Source: Micrasema longulum | Taxonomy: Eukaryota > Arthropoda > Insecta > Trichoptera > Brachycentridae | DNA: 64,000 nt | Direction: 5' to 3' | Assembly: GCA_022494885.1 (NCBI GenBank) | Contig: JAGVSM010004207.1 | Coordinates: 310,001-374,000 of the forward strand | Notes under the pieces: generated by a model | Seen by the model: the letters and a program-made list of their open reading frames with translations, nothing else | Told to the model about the DNA's origin: nothing | Databases searched by the model: none | Shown here: in pieces, positions 11,235-26,200 of the stretch | Position numbering within the stretch: the stretch's first letter is position 1 | How the letters are laid out: every line of letters begins with the position of its first letter | Translations under genes and position numbers: made by a program

Positions 11235-14200
11235 CTAGAAAAAAAGCAATAATTATCAATTATAAAAAGACATAAGCCTAGGTGAAGATCTTTGCGACAT
11301 CCCATCGGTGATAGGTAATAAAGAACTCACACGAGAAGTATTATCATACATGATCAATATAGTGCAGGCAATTGGTAAAATAAACTAAAGTAGGGAACAA
11401 AATGCCAAACACTCCTCTAGTGGAATGGAAGGCCTGTTGAATACTGCCAACAGGCCGGCTTCTCCTGAAGAGTTTTAAGTGGTTTCCTCTCCACATGAGC
11501 AAATGCTGAGAAGTTCCTGATTGGCCCACATTAGAATATCCTTCCTGATCCCAACAGTTTAGCTAAAATAAAGTTATAGTAATAGCAAAAAAATCCTCTT
11601 TTTGAAATATAAAAATTGTAATATTATAATCAAGGTAAAAAGTAATGCAACAATGCAAAATTAAAAATAAATAAATTATAAAAGGAAAAATACGTCCTTT
11701 AGTTTTGACTACTTTTTTTTATTTACCAGTCACGGGAGAACAATTGTTACGTTTTTTAAAAAGTAATCATAACAAAAAAATGTATCTTATTTTATTAATT
11801 GAAATGCAGTTCCAACAAAAAAAAATGCTATACATCGTTCTAAAATACTATGGTTATCAACAGTATTGAATTTTTCAATTCAAATGTTCATTTAAAAAAA
11901 ACCGGATTCGATTTTTTAATTTATCAAGCTTCACAGATATTTCAGAAAAAATAGAGACCCTTTTTAAGACAGTAATATGAAAATCTAAGTATTTAGAGGG
12001 CTTACGACTTGTGCTGGGTGGTTTAAGTCACATGTACTTCGTCTAGAGTTCACCATTTCTTTTTTATTCATCTAAAATTTTTCAAGAATAATAGAAATTT
12101 TCATGTTCGTTATGATGGGCCTCACAAGACGTATTCATTAACATCTGAACAAACAAAATCAATAGTAAAATTAAATGATTGCGTGAATATTATTTCATAT
12201 CAAAAACATTCATTATATTTGTGTAAGGTATTATAATATGAAAACTAATTAGTAAAGGAAATGGGAAATAAATAAATAGCGGTATCGTAAACCAGTATAG
12301 TTAATAATACTATTTCTCTTTTACAGGAAATTATAAATCTTATTAATAGAAAAGAAGCGAACGGTAACTAATTAAAATATCTCTTAAGATTATAATTACA
12401 CTGGAGTTTACCGGTATATTTAAACTTTTATTTATTTTTTAATTATGCATTTTATATCGCGTTTCTTGCAGTGGCGAGCCGTGATTTATTTTATGGAAAA
12501 TCTACAAAAAATGACAATTAATTTGTGCCTACATAATATGCAAGTAATATAATTATAAATGATTATTTTTCATGCAGTTGTGTGAAAATCAACTCAAACA
12601 ACAATTATTATTAACCACGCGATATACGTGGCTTTATTTTATACTATTTCGATACAATACCTGTACAAAAGTTTATGAAAAATGACTACAATGACATTCA
12701 CCAGATATTTTCATTATTATTTAAATGTCAACACTGAGAGCACTAGCCGATACCTTTTAAAATGAATGATGCCAAAAACGGACACTGCAAACGCCACATG
12801 TCACATGTGTTACATAATATGTCAACGGTATCCTATCAAATAAAAGTGGTCCTTCGGAAATAATATTAGAAATTCTAGTTTCCAAATAGAGAATCCTCAA
12901 ATAATATTTGTAATCTGCAAGCTTGTTTTAGTACGCAAAAACGTGACTAGGCTAAAGATGTAAAATTTAGTAATTTTCTTCTTTATAAATTTGTGTAATA
13001 GAATTTATTTTATAAAAAGTGTCTACTGTATGAACCTTAAATATTTTATATGGACTTTCCGTATTGAATGTTGAAAGTTTCTTTAAAATTACTTTAATAA
13101 TCAATCTTTGTACTATTTTAAGAATTATATGTAAAAAAAAATGTTTTTTCCCAAATAAATAAAAAGGTAAATAAATAAAATGTTCTTGTCTACAATCGCT
13201 GTATTTTTACCTTTTTAAAACTTTTTTTGTTTATTTATTTGCCTGTAATTATTTGCATGTTTTTGTTTTTGCACTCACTGGTGTTACTGCTACTCGAGCT
13301 GAAGGACTGCCCAAAGCCGGACCCGCTGGACGACGAGCTGGAGGAGGCCGAGGCGGAGGAGACCCCGGGGAGGGCGGAGCGCCGCGCCCGCAGAAGAGAG
13401 CGCCCGCCCAGCAGCATGACGGGGGCGGAAACCGCCCCAGACTGGTCAATCACGTAGAATGACTTCGGCACATAGTAAGCCGTCTCTGAAAAAACAGATG
13501 GTAATTTATTTTATAGAAACATAGTCAAGAATGATAACGTAATAACGATAAGGTTGAAAGACAGACAAGCAAAATTTCTAAATAATCATCATGATTCCCT
13601 AATAGTGCAATCGCAGCGTATCTTGATCATTATGTTTTTGTATCATGGAGATAAAATTATCAGTTTTACGCTTCAGGTCTATGAAATATTTTACTGTGAA
13701 AACACCCATTTAAATTAATATTTCATATCAACCATGTCAAGAATCGAACCCTAGACCTATTGCTTAGTAAGCAAACGCGCTGACCATTACACCACGAGGC
13801 CGAAATATTAATCATACATATTAAATGGTACATTCTTAAATGTGTGTGTGCGTGTATATATAAATATATATAACAAATAAATGTATGTGTTTGTTTGTAT
13901 TTGTAAGCTGATTTCTTGTTTTACTAGTAATGACTTAGGACTTAGGATATAGAGATTTTGGTATTGTTTATGTTTTCTCTGGATTTTTATTGTTTACTTT
14001 AAAGACTGAAAAAGCACACATAATGATAAAACTATAATTTATTTTTAATATTATTACAAAATACATAATTTACTGCCTTAGAACGGGGAAGCTATGCCTA
14101 GTTAGGCAGTTTAGATGAACTAACAGCAAAAATAAAAAATATATATGTTTAGTTTTACTACTTAATTAATTTGTTGTATAAATAATTACTTGTAAATTTC

Positions 14201-17200
14201 TGTAATAAATATGTAAGATAATAATAATAAATAAATTTGTATGAGAGCGGGTGTGTGAGCCTTGTAAGCTTGGGCATCATCAAAAAGTAAGTGGAAGTGT
14301 ATGGCAGCCAGATATGTTAAATATATCAATAGGTGAAAAAAAAAATTGAACAAGAACGATAAAAGAAAGCGTGTTATGCATAGTTAATGCTAAATACTGG
14401 CAGATGGAATAAATATTTATTTCATGTCACGCGAAAAGACACATTAAAATTAATTTCGCAGAGTATGTTTAAAGAGTCTAATTTTACTTTACATTTGTGT
14501 TATGATTATATTTTTTCCCGTCGTGCAACATTACGCGGCGACATCACGAATGCGCGTGGTGAAAGTGGAGCATAGTGGGGGGATTTTGGGACACAATCTG
14601 ATGTATTCGAATATGATTCTATGCTCCTTCTGGACTATTCGTAAGTCTATGGCATTGCTACGCACACATAAAGCAATGGTTATTAACGATTTGAATGGAC
14701 TGAACTCGTATATTGAATGCAAAACGCTTGAATTCATGTTTTTTCATTACTTCTTTTAACTATAACCGCATCTTGGTTCCATCAATCTGAATTTTGTTAT
14801 TTATAATCATAATGTGTATATCTGCAAGCACGTAGACAATGAAAAATAACTATATTATAGTTGCATCTTGTTCTCGCCTAGACTTCCAAAAGCTTTTCGT
14901 TATTTTCAAAAGAATGACGGATAAGAAAATATCGTTCTACCTATATGTTTGATAAAAAAACGCAAAAAAAATTGATAAATAATAGCTGGCCGTCGCGCGT
15001 CGGTTAACTGTAACAATTTCGATCCAACTAGATTTAAGTCACGTAATTGTAATTTAGGCAAAATAAACACACGTATGTAACCTAAATAAAAACGGAGATT
15101 TTCTTCGGTTACTTTTTAAAGTAGATAACGGTTACTTCAGATTGAATTCGATATAATAGTAGGCAGTTTGAAGTTACTGTAGATATGCAGTACCTTTAGG
15201 CAAAAAATATCCCCATAAATATGGCGGTGAATAATCAAAAGCATTACAATAAAATAAATATATAAACAAAATATTAAAACACTTTAATAATTACTACTCG
15301 TACCATAAAATTAATATTCTTAATTCTATGACTCGTACTTTCGCTCTAGACGACCGATATTATCTTCAAATCATTCCTCTATATTTATTCATTTTTCCAT
15401 GCACGCACGCCGAGCATTCCTACTTTTGAGATGTCCATCTTCAAATATTTGTTGGATTTGGTCGTGTCATATCTTTCTTGGTCTTTCTCCATCTCTGTAT
15501 CCATCAACACTTGCATCGTCAATCATTTTAAGCGTTTTTTCGCTCTTCATTCGCTCTGCATGTCCAAACCAACGCAGAACTCCTTTCTTGATTTTGTCGA
15601 TAATGCTTATCCTCAGCCTTACATAATGTACGGATCTCGTCATTTGTGCACCCATCGTACATAGTTTTTCCAAACATTCACCTGTGAGACCGCATTTCGA
15701 CAGCATTCAGCCTACTTTGCTAATTTTGTTTCTTGCGATAAGCATTTATTTTTCAAGGTTGATTTAAATGCACCGTGCACGTTCCCGGCACTCGCCCTCT
15801 TTTCAATATATTTCTCGGTCATTCCATCCCTACTAAACGTACTTCCCAGATACACAAATTCCTCTACCTGTTTCAGTATAACCCCGAAAGATGCTGAAGG
15901 ATCTTTAGAAATTGTGCAGGGCTGTGCACGCGAGATAAGTAGCCCCCGTTTTACGGATGGGTAGTTCTACTAGAAGAATACTGTCTTTCTATGGACATAT
16001 TGCTAGACTTGAGCCAGACAATCTAGAAAAGGCAACAATGTCTGGCCGAGTTGAAGGTATGAAAGCATCCACCCCTTTCCCGAAACTGTTCATAAAGACT
16101 TGAGTCTTTCTTCAGTTTCGCATATCAATTTCATTTATTTATTTTTAAACTAATTAAGCGAAAATTTAATATTTCTTAACAATCAAACCGCGAAAATAAC
16201 AAAACAAATAAACTTTAAAAACTTTCATTGTACCCCTCACTGCAGTATTGTCAGTTTGTGATCAATCAAATACACATGGTCAGCACAATCACCTTTTTCT
16301 AATTTCCCAGTATTACAGTGGAGGAATACAGTGTTAGTTCCAAATTGAGACCGCGGCCGCACGCTCCAGATCCCGCATCGGAAAGGAAGAAGAACGTAGT
16401 GATACAAACAAATCAATCAAACGACACGAAACCCAAATACATATAGGAAACATTAGAATAATTTGCCCTATACAACATGCACTCAATCAACAGAAGAAAA
16501 ACAATTCGTATCTATAACAAATCACAGTGGAACATCAAATTATCAAGACACTACCGGCAAAATCCTAACACAGATCCTAACATGATCCCTATCGAACTCA
16601 GGCGAAATTACTTTTCGTCATAGTACTGAATTCCTCGCAAAAACTATTTTCCTAATACCAACAGTAGAAACAATCCTATGCAAAGACCTTAATCGTCCTA
16701 ACAATCTCACAGACCTTAAAGCAGACGAAACGGGTCCTAGGGAGTTGAAGGTAGGAGAAGCCGGGGTAGAATCCCATATAGGTGGACTGACCAAATAAAG
16801 GTGGCTACGGGGCTAAAATTTGATGAGTCAGTACGTCGGGCTGAGGACAGACTGGAGTGGAACAGACTAACTAGAAGTGTTCGTGGTGATCACGATCCTC
16901 AGCATTGAGGGACCGACTTGGAAGATGAATTTCCACTCCTTCAGTTCGGCATTTGGCACATTTTTCCATTCCATTGGTCGTACCAAAGTTCGAATTCACC
17001 GGCGCAATACTATAATAAGAAATTATTGTTATTTACCGATAATTTTTCCTTTGACTATTTTAAGTTTTTTATTTGATTTTATAATAAATGATTTTGAGCC
17101 AGGGAGGCAAGCGCCGCACCCTGCTTCTTTGTGGCTATGAAACCGACTAATGTTTAGTTTTTTTTCCTTCTTATCAAAAGAAAATTAACGACCTTGTTCA

Positions 17201-20200
17201 AGAACGTGGTTATACAGAAAGCAGACAATTCATAATTTTGAAAAATGAGATATTTATGTTATCAGGTGACGTAAAGCCAATTCTATATTCTGCTAAAAAC
17301 AGCCAGGTCACTTTCATGCAAAAAAACTTTAATAATCACCTTCTGAAAATGGTGTTGATCACAAAAACGGCATTTCTCAATTTGTAGAAAATACCCGCAG
17401 CTTTAGGAAAATCTTACGGTATGGATGCTGATAGAAGATGCATTCCTCCAGAAATATAATTCTCTTTAAAAAAATAATGTGGATAATTACATAAGTATTT
17501 TAATTTTATAAATTCATTTCTTTTGCCGCATACCAAGCCAAAAATGGTTTCTAAAGTTTTAGATTTTTTTACAGCGTAATAAATTATCAAATTTTTAAAA
17601 ATAAACTAGACTCAGTAAAAGTAATTATTTGTAAAACGAAACATATTTTTTTATTTATGGCAAGTCCAATGTGACAATAATAATTAAACGGTATGTGAAA
17701 CGCGCCCGGCTTGGCGAGGTCTACAAAAATAGTGCCACATTTATCAGTGAAAAATAAATAGTTACAGGTAAGTGACAATTATAAAAAAAATAAATGCATG
17801 TAGAGTGAATAATTAAGAATATGGAATGTGTTTCGTATTTATGAAATTTTATATTTTTATGTTGTTTTTGAGCTGTTTTTTGCAACCGCCATATTTGGCT
17901 TCGTGCGCATTGCGGTCTAAAACACTGTATTATATGATATAACTAGCTGACCCGACAGATGTTGTCATGCCCGAACGTTGGCTTGCCTTGGAAAAATACT
18001 TTTTATTGATAAGTAGGTACCAAGGTAATTGTTTGTGATTGAATTCCAAAACTCAAAATTTATTAAATTAATTAGGTACTTATTTAAGTAGGTACTTGTT
18101 TATGGTTGAGTTCCAAAACATAAAATAAATAGTTTTTCAAATATGGCATTCTTTTTGCAAACGTCAAACTCCGGTCTTCTCACCAACAGAGAGGTGTATA
18201 TATGTGGGAATATGATTTTTTTAAATGTGTTGAATTTAATATTATTTTAGTATTACCAAAAATCCAGTAAAAAAAATAAACGGATAGAAATTATAAGGAA
18301 TTTAAGGAAAGAATCTGATTGAGATCCACAAAAAACAAAATCTGTTTGTAACCATTCGAAAACAAACTTTTTTTATAAACAAAAAAACAAAATCTTTTCA
18401 TTTTTTTGTCAATGCATTCTCCTCGAATGCAACCCTGGTAGATCGATGAATAAAACATTTATGCTCTTTACTTCTTTTTTACACATTATATTGAAGATTT
18501 TAATATCTACGAACACGCACAGCATAAAGATCTATATTTCTCTGAAAACCGCACGTAAATCGGTTAAGCCATTTAGAAGGAGTTCAGTGACATCACACGT
18601 ACAGAGGAATTATATATATAAAGATTCATAAATATAAAATACCTACAACAAAAAAAAAATATTTTAACACAAAATGTCACGTCATACAATAAAATTATAA
18701 TATATAATTTTAATTTAGAATTATAATATAGAATTATAAGAAAAGTTCCCCCTCTACCCGATATCCCGCCGCATGCGTGAAGTGGCCCCGTAATGTTGCC
18801 AAACCGTGAACAATATACACAAATAAAAGATAATTTTGTTTTATGTTATATTTTACAACAAAAAATATTTTACTCAATGGACTATAAAAAAACAGGAAAA
18901 CGTATTGAAAATTAATTTAATAGTTAAGTAAATTAATACCGTTCAATATTATACTGAGGCTTATTAATAGAAAGCCGGGTAAAAAATTCGACTACCCTGG
19001 CAATACTAACAAAATGTCCACGTACTTTAATTTAATAATCTGACCGGTAGTAAAATAATCGAATTCTTAAATAATATTACTTGTGAATTAGCTTCTTACA
19101 CAAGAAATGTGATTCTACCGTATTCTCTTTCAATCCCACCAGTAGTTTAACACTTGCAATCGTCACAACGCGGCATAATTGAATTAAAATCAGCAGTTGC
19201 GTACTAAGTGACGTCCATAGAGTACCCGATGGCCAAAACTACTCATTTGTAAGTAGTTTAGTCGGATTCAGTTTGATGCCTGTGTGCGGTTTCTGGACTT
19301 TTTAAATTCTATGCCTCATACATTCAAAGTTTGAATTAGGCATCATTTAACATTAGATCTTACTGTTTTCCACAAATGCATATTTGTGTGGTCGGCCAGG
19401 CTTAAAACAATACCAAAATTCCGTTAACATATTGTTAGATTATTTTTAATGTTATAATAACAAATTTATTAAGCGATTTTTTATAATAAAGTAGTAATAT
19501 AAATATAAATTAATATTTTCAATACATAATGACACAACATTAATTAGATATTTGCTAGGGCTGACTGTTTTCTGCAAAATGCGCATCTTAGGTTGTGGGG
19601 TCAACCAAACTTTAAAAATCATTAAAACTGATCAAATACATAATAAAAATTTTGTCTTATATTAAAGAAATGTATGCATTATTTATTATTTGTCAAAGTA
19701 AAAACATTCGAACTGTTGTGTATATTATATTATTCACTCTTTTCACAAAAGTGTTATTGTCTCATTTTCACTTTTCTATGACTGGCTTCTTTCAGCATAG
19801 CTACGTTCAATTAACCATAGGTAATAAAGCAAATACCCAACGACCCCTAATACCCTAAATTAACATAATCAAAATATTTGTATGTATTTTATTCGAATAC
19901 ACCTTCTTTGGTTGTTTTTTTAAATAACCATTAAAAGTTATTGTTAAATTAATCGGATTCGATCTCTACACATAATAGATCCAAACATAGGCATCCAAGT
20001 AATGGTTATGGTAATATTTTGTTTAATACAACCGGTCACGTCCGCGAACGAAATTCCGAACGATCGTATTTGCAATAATTTATTGTGATTTAATTCCACC
20101 AATCGGCGACTTTAATTCAAATGTTTCGCTACAACGAATAAATATTATTGATTGAAAATCAAAGAATTTCGGAGTAAAAAAGCGAGATAATAATTTTTCA

Positions 20201-23200
20201 ATGTCGACCTTGTGGTGTTAATGGTCAGCGCGTTTGCCTACCATGCAAGAGGTCTCGGGTTCGATTCCCGACATGGTTGATGTAAAATATTTATTTATAG
20301 GGGTGTTTTCACAGTAGAATATTTCATAGTCCGTGGACTGGTTCCTGAAGCGTAAAACTGGCCATCTTATCTTCATGTAACAAAAATGATCAATATACGC
20401 TGCGATCGGTGTACTAATGCAGTGCCCTGTGGACCATTAGGTGAGAAAGGGGAATGATTATGATGATGATGACATTTATTTCTCTTCAATAATGGTTTTT
20501 AAGATTTTAATATTTTATCTTTCTTTTAATAAACCAGATTTTTTCAAATCTGTATCTATTTAATCCGTGTTTTAATTATTTTTCTTTTTTGCTAAATGGC
20601 TTTTTATCTTTTTGGCGTGTTTTTGTCCGTGCCGAGTATTATTTTAAAATTAGTAGACAACGAGTTTTTTAAACTGTTTTATTTACGTATTTATTTACAA
20701 AGGCTTTTAAATCATGATTTACACAAATAATATATATACAAATACAAAGCAACATACAAAAATCAAATTATCCAATAAATATGCAATTTATATTTTTCCA
20801 TGACACAGGAGTACAGGACTTGATCATCAGCGACGTGGTATAATATAAATAATTTTGTAGATCATCACTGCACTGATTTAAAAGTTGATACACGCGGGTA
20901 ACTGGTGAATTTATGAAGGAGTTCGGTGCTCTGTAAAATTGTATTTAAAAAATGTTTTTTTACGGGCGATAAAAAAATAGAGCGTTTAATTGTACGGCGA
21001 AATTTCTCGAAGATGCATGAAAATGCCAATAAAAATTATTTTAATAAAAAGTTAACTGGGTCCAAGTTTTTGTCTGTTTTGTCTGTTTGGTCCGAGGTCC
21101 GTGTTTTTCCGAATCGACCAATGTTAGAATATTGTGATAGATTTGCAATTTCCGGGAAGCCATCTCACCATTCTGATCAACTCACCGAAAACAACTATTG
21201 ACGTCACGGGCGGAGTAGTTTCAAATTAGAAAACTTTAAAAAATCACAGCGATTGTAATACGAGATTTAGCCAAATGAGAACTCTTGCCTTCTACACAGC
21301 AGCCAAGCTTTTTATAGACCTGTGGGCTCCGATAACAATGGGAAGTTAACATTTATCTTAAATTTTATCTACAAAGTAAAATTAAGTTTTCTGTATGAAA
21401 AGCAGAATATGCGTAAATTTATTTCTTCTAAACATGTTCAATTATAGGTTACCGACGAAGATATTTTAAATTTTCATGCAAATAAACTCATTTTCGTATA
21501 CAAATATCGGTTTTTCTTTATAGACAGTCGAAAACTACCCTGTTAACTTTCCATTGTAATCGGGGCCCTGGGCTCGCAGGGCGAGAACTATTCACGGGGA
21601 TCCGTCTCAATAGATCTTCACTCCATCTTGCCTCCGTGTATATAAAGAAAAATCGCCAATAGGCTGCGTTTAGGTCCTAGGCTGCTTTTCCAAACGTTCT
21701 CGCGACCGTATAAAAAGCTATTTACATATTAAATATGCGTTATAAAAGTGTTTTCTACGGCCGCGACGGCGTTCGGAATAGCAGCGCTGGGCTGGTATTC
21801 TGAACGGTATAGCGCTCAGAAATAGCTCTGTTAGCGTGTATTTAGTACGTAAATACGCGTTAAAAATGCGTTCTCTGTGCGCTCTTTTGCGTTCAGAAAT
21901 CCACCGCTGGGCGCCATTAGTTGCGGAAAGGGGTACGATAAATATGATATATTTATATATATTATTATTTATTAAAAGAAAACGACAGATATTGTTCCAA
22001 AAAAAATACAATATTTATAAATATATACTATGTTACTTGTATAGTGCACATACTATATTAAGATGATGTGTAAATAGTAATTATTTTAAGTATCTGCTCA
22101 AGCATTACACACATAGTATTTATGCATTCGTGTTTAAGAAAATCCTCACGCCCTCTTGACAAAGAATGATTATAAATGTTACACTTCGTTTAAAAAAGCT
22201 CTTAGATATAATCCATAGATAAATTATTAATTGTTTATTGACACGAAGAAATACAGGGAAAAATTAATTAGTTTAGTTATGACTGAGTAAGTATGAAATA
22301 ATTGACAAACATCGCGACGCATTTTGATATAGGTAATAAATTCGTCATCATTCCCCTATCCATACCCGAGGTGCATAGGGCACTGCATTGAAACACCAAA
22401 TGAAATTATATTTCGGTGATAGTCCGAGACATAAATATTTCAGTGAAAAAACACCTTAAAAACAAATATTTCATTTCGACCCCGCTGGGAATCGAACCTG
22501 ATACCTCAAGCACGGTAGACTAATACGCAACCACTACGAGGCAGACTTATCCCTACTAGATTTTATGTTTCGAGATTTTCACCTGAGAGTTGCCATCGAG
22601 TCGAAAACTCGCGCCTGGGTGTTGGTTCTATTTCTCAAGCAGAACTGTATTCTTCATCCTGCTGAAGATGGAGCAGGTAATATATTGCGTGGTGTAAAAT
22701 TAGTTTCCCTTTTTTTAACCGTTAATTAATTTACACCTTCATCATCATCATCATCACTCCCTTTCCGCATCGAATAATGCATATGGCGCTGCATTGGTAC
22801 ACCAATCGCAGCGTATCTTGATCGTTTTTGTTGCATAAGGGTAAGATGATTAATCTTACGCTTCAGGTGCCAGTCCAGGGACTACGAAATATTCTAGTGT
22901 AAGATAAAACACATTTTTAGTCAAAAGACATTTTATATTCATAAATTAATTTTTACAATAATTTTATTTCAATTTTAATCATTTGTATTGTTAATTTTGT
23001 TTAAATATGTATTTTATTGGTGTTTACGTGTAATTGATGAAAAATAAGTCATGTCTTTTTTTTATTAGAATATTTCTGTATATTATGTATTACTTTTTAT
23101 TGTTTGTAAACCAAATAAATAAATAAATGTCAACCATGTCGGGTATCACACCTGAGACCTCTTGCGTAGTAGGCAAACGCGCTGACTATCACACCACGGG

Positions 23201-26200
23201 GCGTTCGTTTCACATTTTCCACAAACTTTATTTTAATTTAACTAATCCCTTCCATTTTACGAATTTTTCATTTATTGTTTGCGTATAATTGATAATAAAT
23301 ATATAGGTACTTAATTTATTTTTAATTTGAATATTTCTGTTTTTATTATTTGCAATTGTTGTTAAACCAATTAAATAAATTATGATGAACATTTAAATAT
23401 TCTGCAATTGGTTTATTTAAGTGATCCCTTTACAACATGCACTGCGTAACGTTTAGAATTCTGTGATCGGGGTCCAGGTCTATAAAAAGCCTGGCTGCTG
23501 TGTGGAAGGCGAGAGTTCTTATTTTGGTAAATCTTCCCCTCCAAGCCCAGACCCGTGAAGAATCGTGCTATTGTGTAGGGGGAGAGCTCTTAAACATCGT
23601 CAGGTTTAACCAGTGGTCCACCGAGGATGAGGCTTCTTTTATAATTTAAAGTAAACAAATTCACATAGAATGTGTATAGGTGTTTCCTCATCTGCACTGC
23701 AGAACCTTCATCTAGAAGTTTCGGAAAGGTTCATTCTAGCAAGGTGTTTGTTTAACGTGCAGTGCCCTGTAAGGGCTCTAGTGATAACCCTCACTTGAGG
23801 TACACATAGAATTTACCCTGTGCCCGGCCCATTTTTGTGAAATTTCATGCTTTGTAAAGGGTTTCTTAAAAGAAAATACTTGGTTAAGTCAATTGTAACT
23901 TCTCATATTTATTTGAAACAATTTTATAAATCATTTTTGTGTTGTCGTTTTGCCAACATTGGCCTTTATGGAGAGTCACATTGCAATGTTCGCACATACC
24001 TACAGGGTCTCATTGCAATTTTTGTGCTTTGTATCCCAGAGCCGTGTAAACACGTGATTATAATAACCACGCGCTGTGTCCCGGTCCGTGTTTTCACGTA
24101 GTTTACCACCAGCGAAAAAGTACTAATAAAAGTCACTAAATGTCATTAAAATGCACTTTTTTGAACAGTTGGTAAGTAACGTGAAAACACGGGACCGGGA
24201 CACAACGCGTGATTGTATAATCACGTGTTTACACGGCTCTGGGATACAAAGTGTTAAGTAGAAAACAAACTAAGAATTAGAATAATACTTACGCCCAGTG
24301 AACATTTTTAAGGACAATATTCGTCATACAAATGACAGAAAAAAATACATGTAATAATATACAGTAAAAGTACAAGAAATAACATTGAGAGTTTTTCTGT
24401 CACTCTCTCGCAAAATCAAAATGAAATTTTCTTTGTCGATACTTTTTCTGTTTTTCAAAATTAATTATCATTTTTGTTTACCGTACGTCCGAAGACGGTA
24501 GATAAAACTGGGTGCTTTTTTGGGTTTTCGGGTGGTCCTAGCTCCCATAAGAAATAATTTATTAAAAAAACAAAACAATAGAGACACGCCTATGGTAAAT
24601 ATCTATAGTGTGTCAAATCATTACTATAGTGCCATGAGCCATCCACGGAGAAAATACGAAAATACGTTTGCATTAGAAAAAGCGAGACCGCGTTTCCTCT
24701 CAAGGAAGAGAGGGAGAAAAATTGAACTAGGCGGGAATGAAAGAGGGAAAGAGATGGTTATAACTATAACTGCAATATTTTTTATGAATATAATTCAATT
24801 GAATTTGATTCAGTGATCGCATGAAAGTAGACAACTTTTTATCAAAGAAATCAAGACTGGGATCTTTGTTGGCAGACCTGAGAATTCGTAAATCAGGGAC
24901 TGAAATTATACAATCAACTACCAGACAAAACTAAACAAAAAACTCAGACAAACTTTTCAAAGGGTGTAAAAAATATTATTATCAACAACAGAGTATGAAT
25001 AAAAATTTAAATTTATATTTTGTAAAATAAATGTACTTACTTAATAATAAGTAAGGGTTAATAAAACAATTTAATTAGATTACAATTTAACAAGAAAAAT
25101 TTAATTGGCGTTAATTATGTTTAAGCCTTGACAAAGGAGCAGTCATGTTCTTAAACCTGCCGGAATATTAAATTTATATTTGTGGTTTTACACAAATTAA
25201 GCTCGTAGTTATATTACTCAACGCGGAAATCGCAAAGTTAGTGCTTCAAATATTAATTATCAAAAATTGTTGTTAGTAAAATTGTACACTTATGTACCAT
25301 TTATTATTACTATTATACCAAGAAATAAGAAATGCTTAATTAAAACGTGCGTTAAATTATGTATAAATTAATATTCCTAGATTTTTCCTTTAATATTTTT
25401 TATAAATATTAAAAAATATTTTTATGATTTATTTAATAAAAATGTATCCGATGCGTCATTTTTACATCATTTAAACTTACAAACTAAACAGCCTTGAATG
25501 AAATGTTGTTTGTTCGTCTTATAGGTACCTACTACCTATAAATTAAAAATATTAATCATAATGTGATACAGCAACACTTTTTTGCTATTTCTGTCTGAAA
25601 CTGAAAGAGACAAAAAATGGCGAAATGGTATTTTACTTCACATTATAAACTTTTTGGCAACTCGATCATTTTATTATTAATATATTTTATCAACATTGAA
25701 ATGTCAACGCGCGACGGTTGTGAAGTACATGTTCTACATTAAGCTGTTATTAATATTTATTATACTATTGTGATAAAAAAAAAATAATATCAACCTATTT
25801 TTCATGCCTCATTTGACTGAATAGTATTGAGAAATATCTTTAATGTTTTCCTCTCTTGTTTAATTTTATTTACTTAAACTATAATACTTTTACTAACTTT
25901 TTCATTCTTATTGTTAAGTTTAATATAATATTTAAATCGCGCGTTTAATATATATATATATATATATATATATTACATAAGTAATAATAAGGTTTCCACG
26001 CATTGCAAAATAACTTTTTGGGAAAAGGACAATACCGAATTATTTGATATTAGAGCTCTCCTGGCTGTTTAAAATATGCGGATAATATTTATGTGAATTA
26101 TTTTTTTTTTGTATAATGAATAAACACACGTCCTTATGAATAATTTTGTTTAAAAATGCAAAGCAAATCAATTGAATAATTACCCAATTTATGGACATGG

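Noticed and set aside
13249..13462. Two other GC-rich open frames on both strands over exon 2
   Set aside because: They are shadows of the GC-rich exon, with no splice signals or start context.
13235..13471. A single-exon 78-residue gene
   Set aside because: The frame passes through a good donor at 13273-13278 and starts inside the exon; the spliced model with the upstream signal peptide explains it better.
24285..24320. Alternative first exon (ATGTTCACTGGGC then GTAAGT) on the minus strand
   Set aside because: A good donor is present, but there is no promoter, only four codons, and no supporting evidence.
24520..24816. 98-residue plus-strand frame in intron 1
   Set aside because: No family likeness, no codon pattern that stands out, and it lies within an intron of the opposite strand.
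25948..25973. TA run as a regulatory element
   Set aside because: It is a simple dinucleotide microsatellite.
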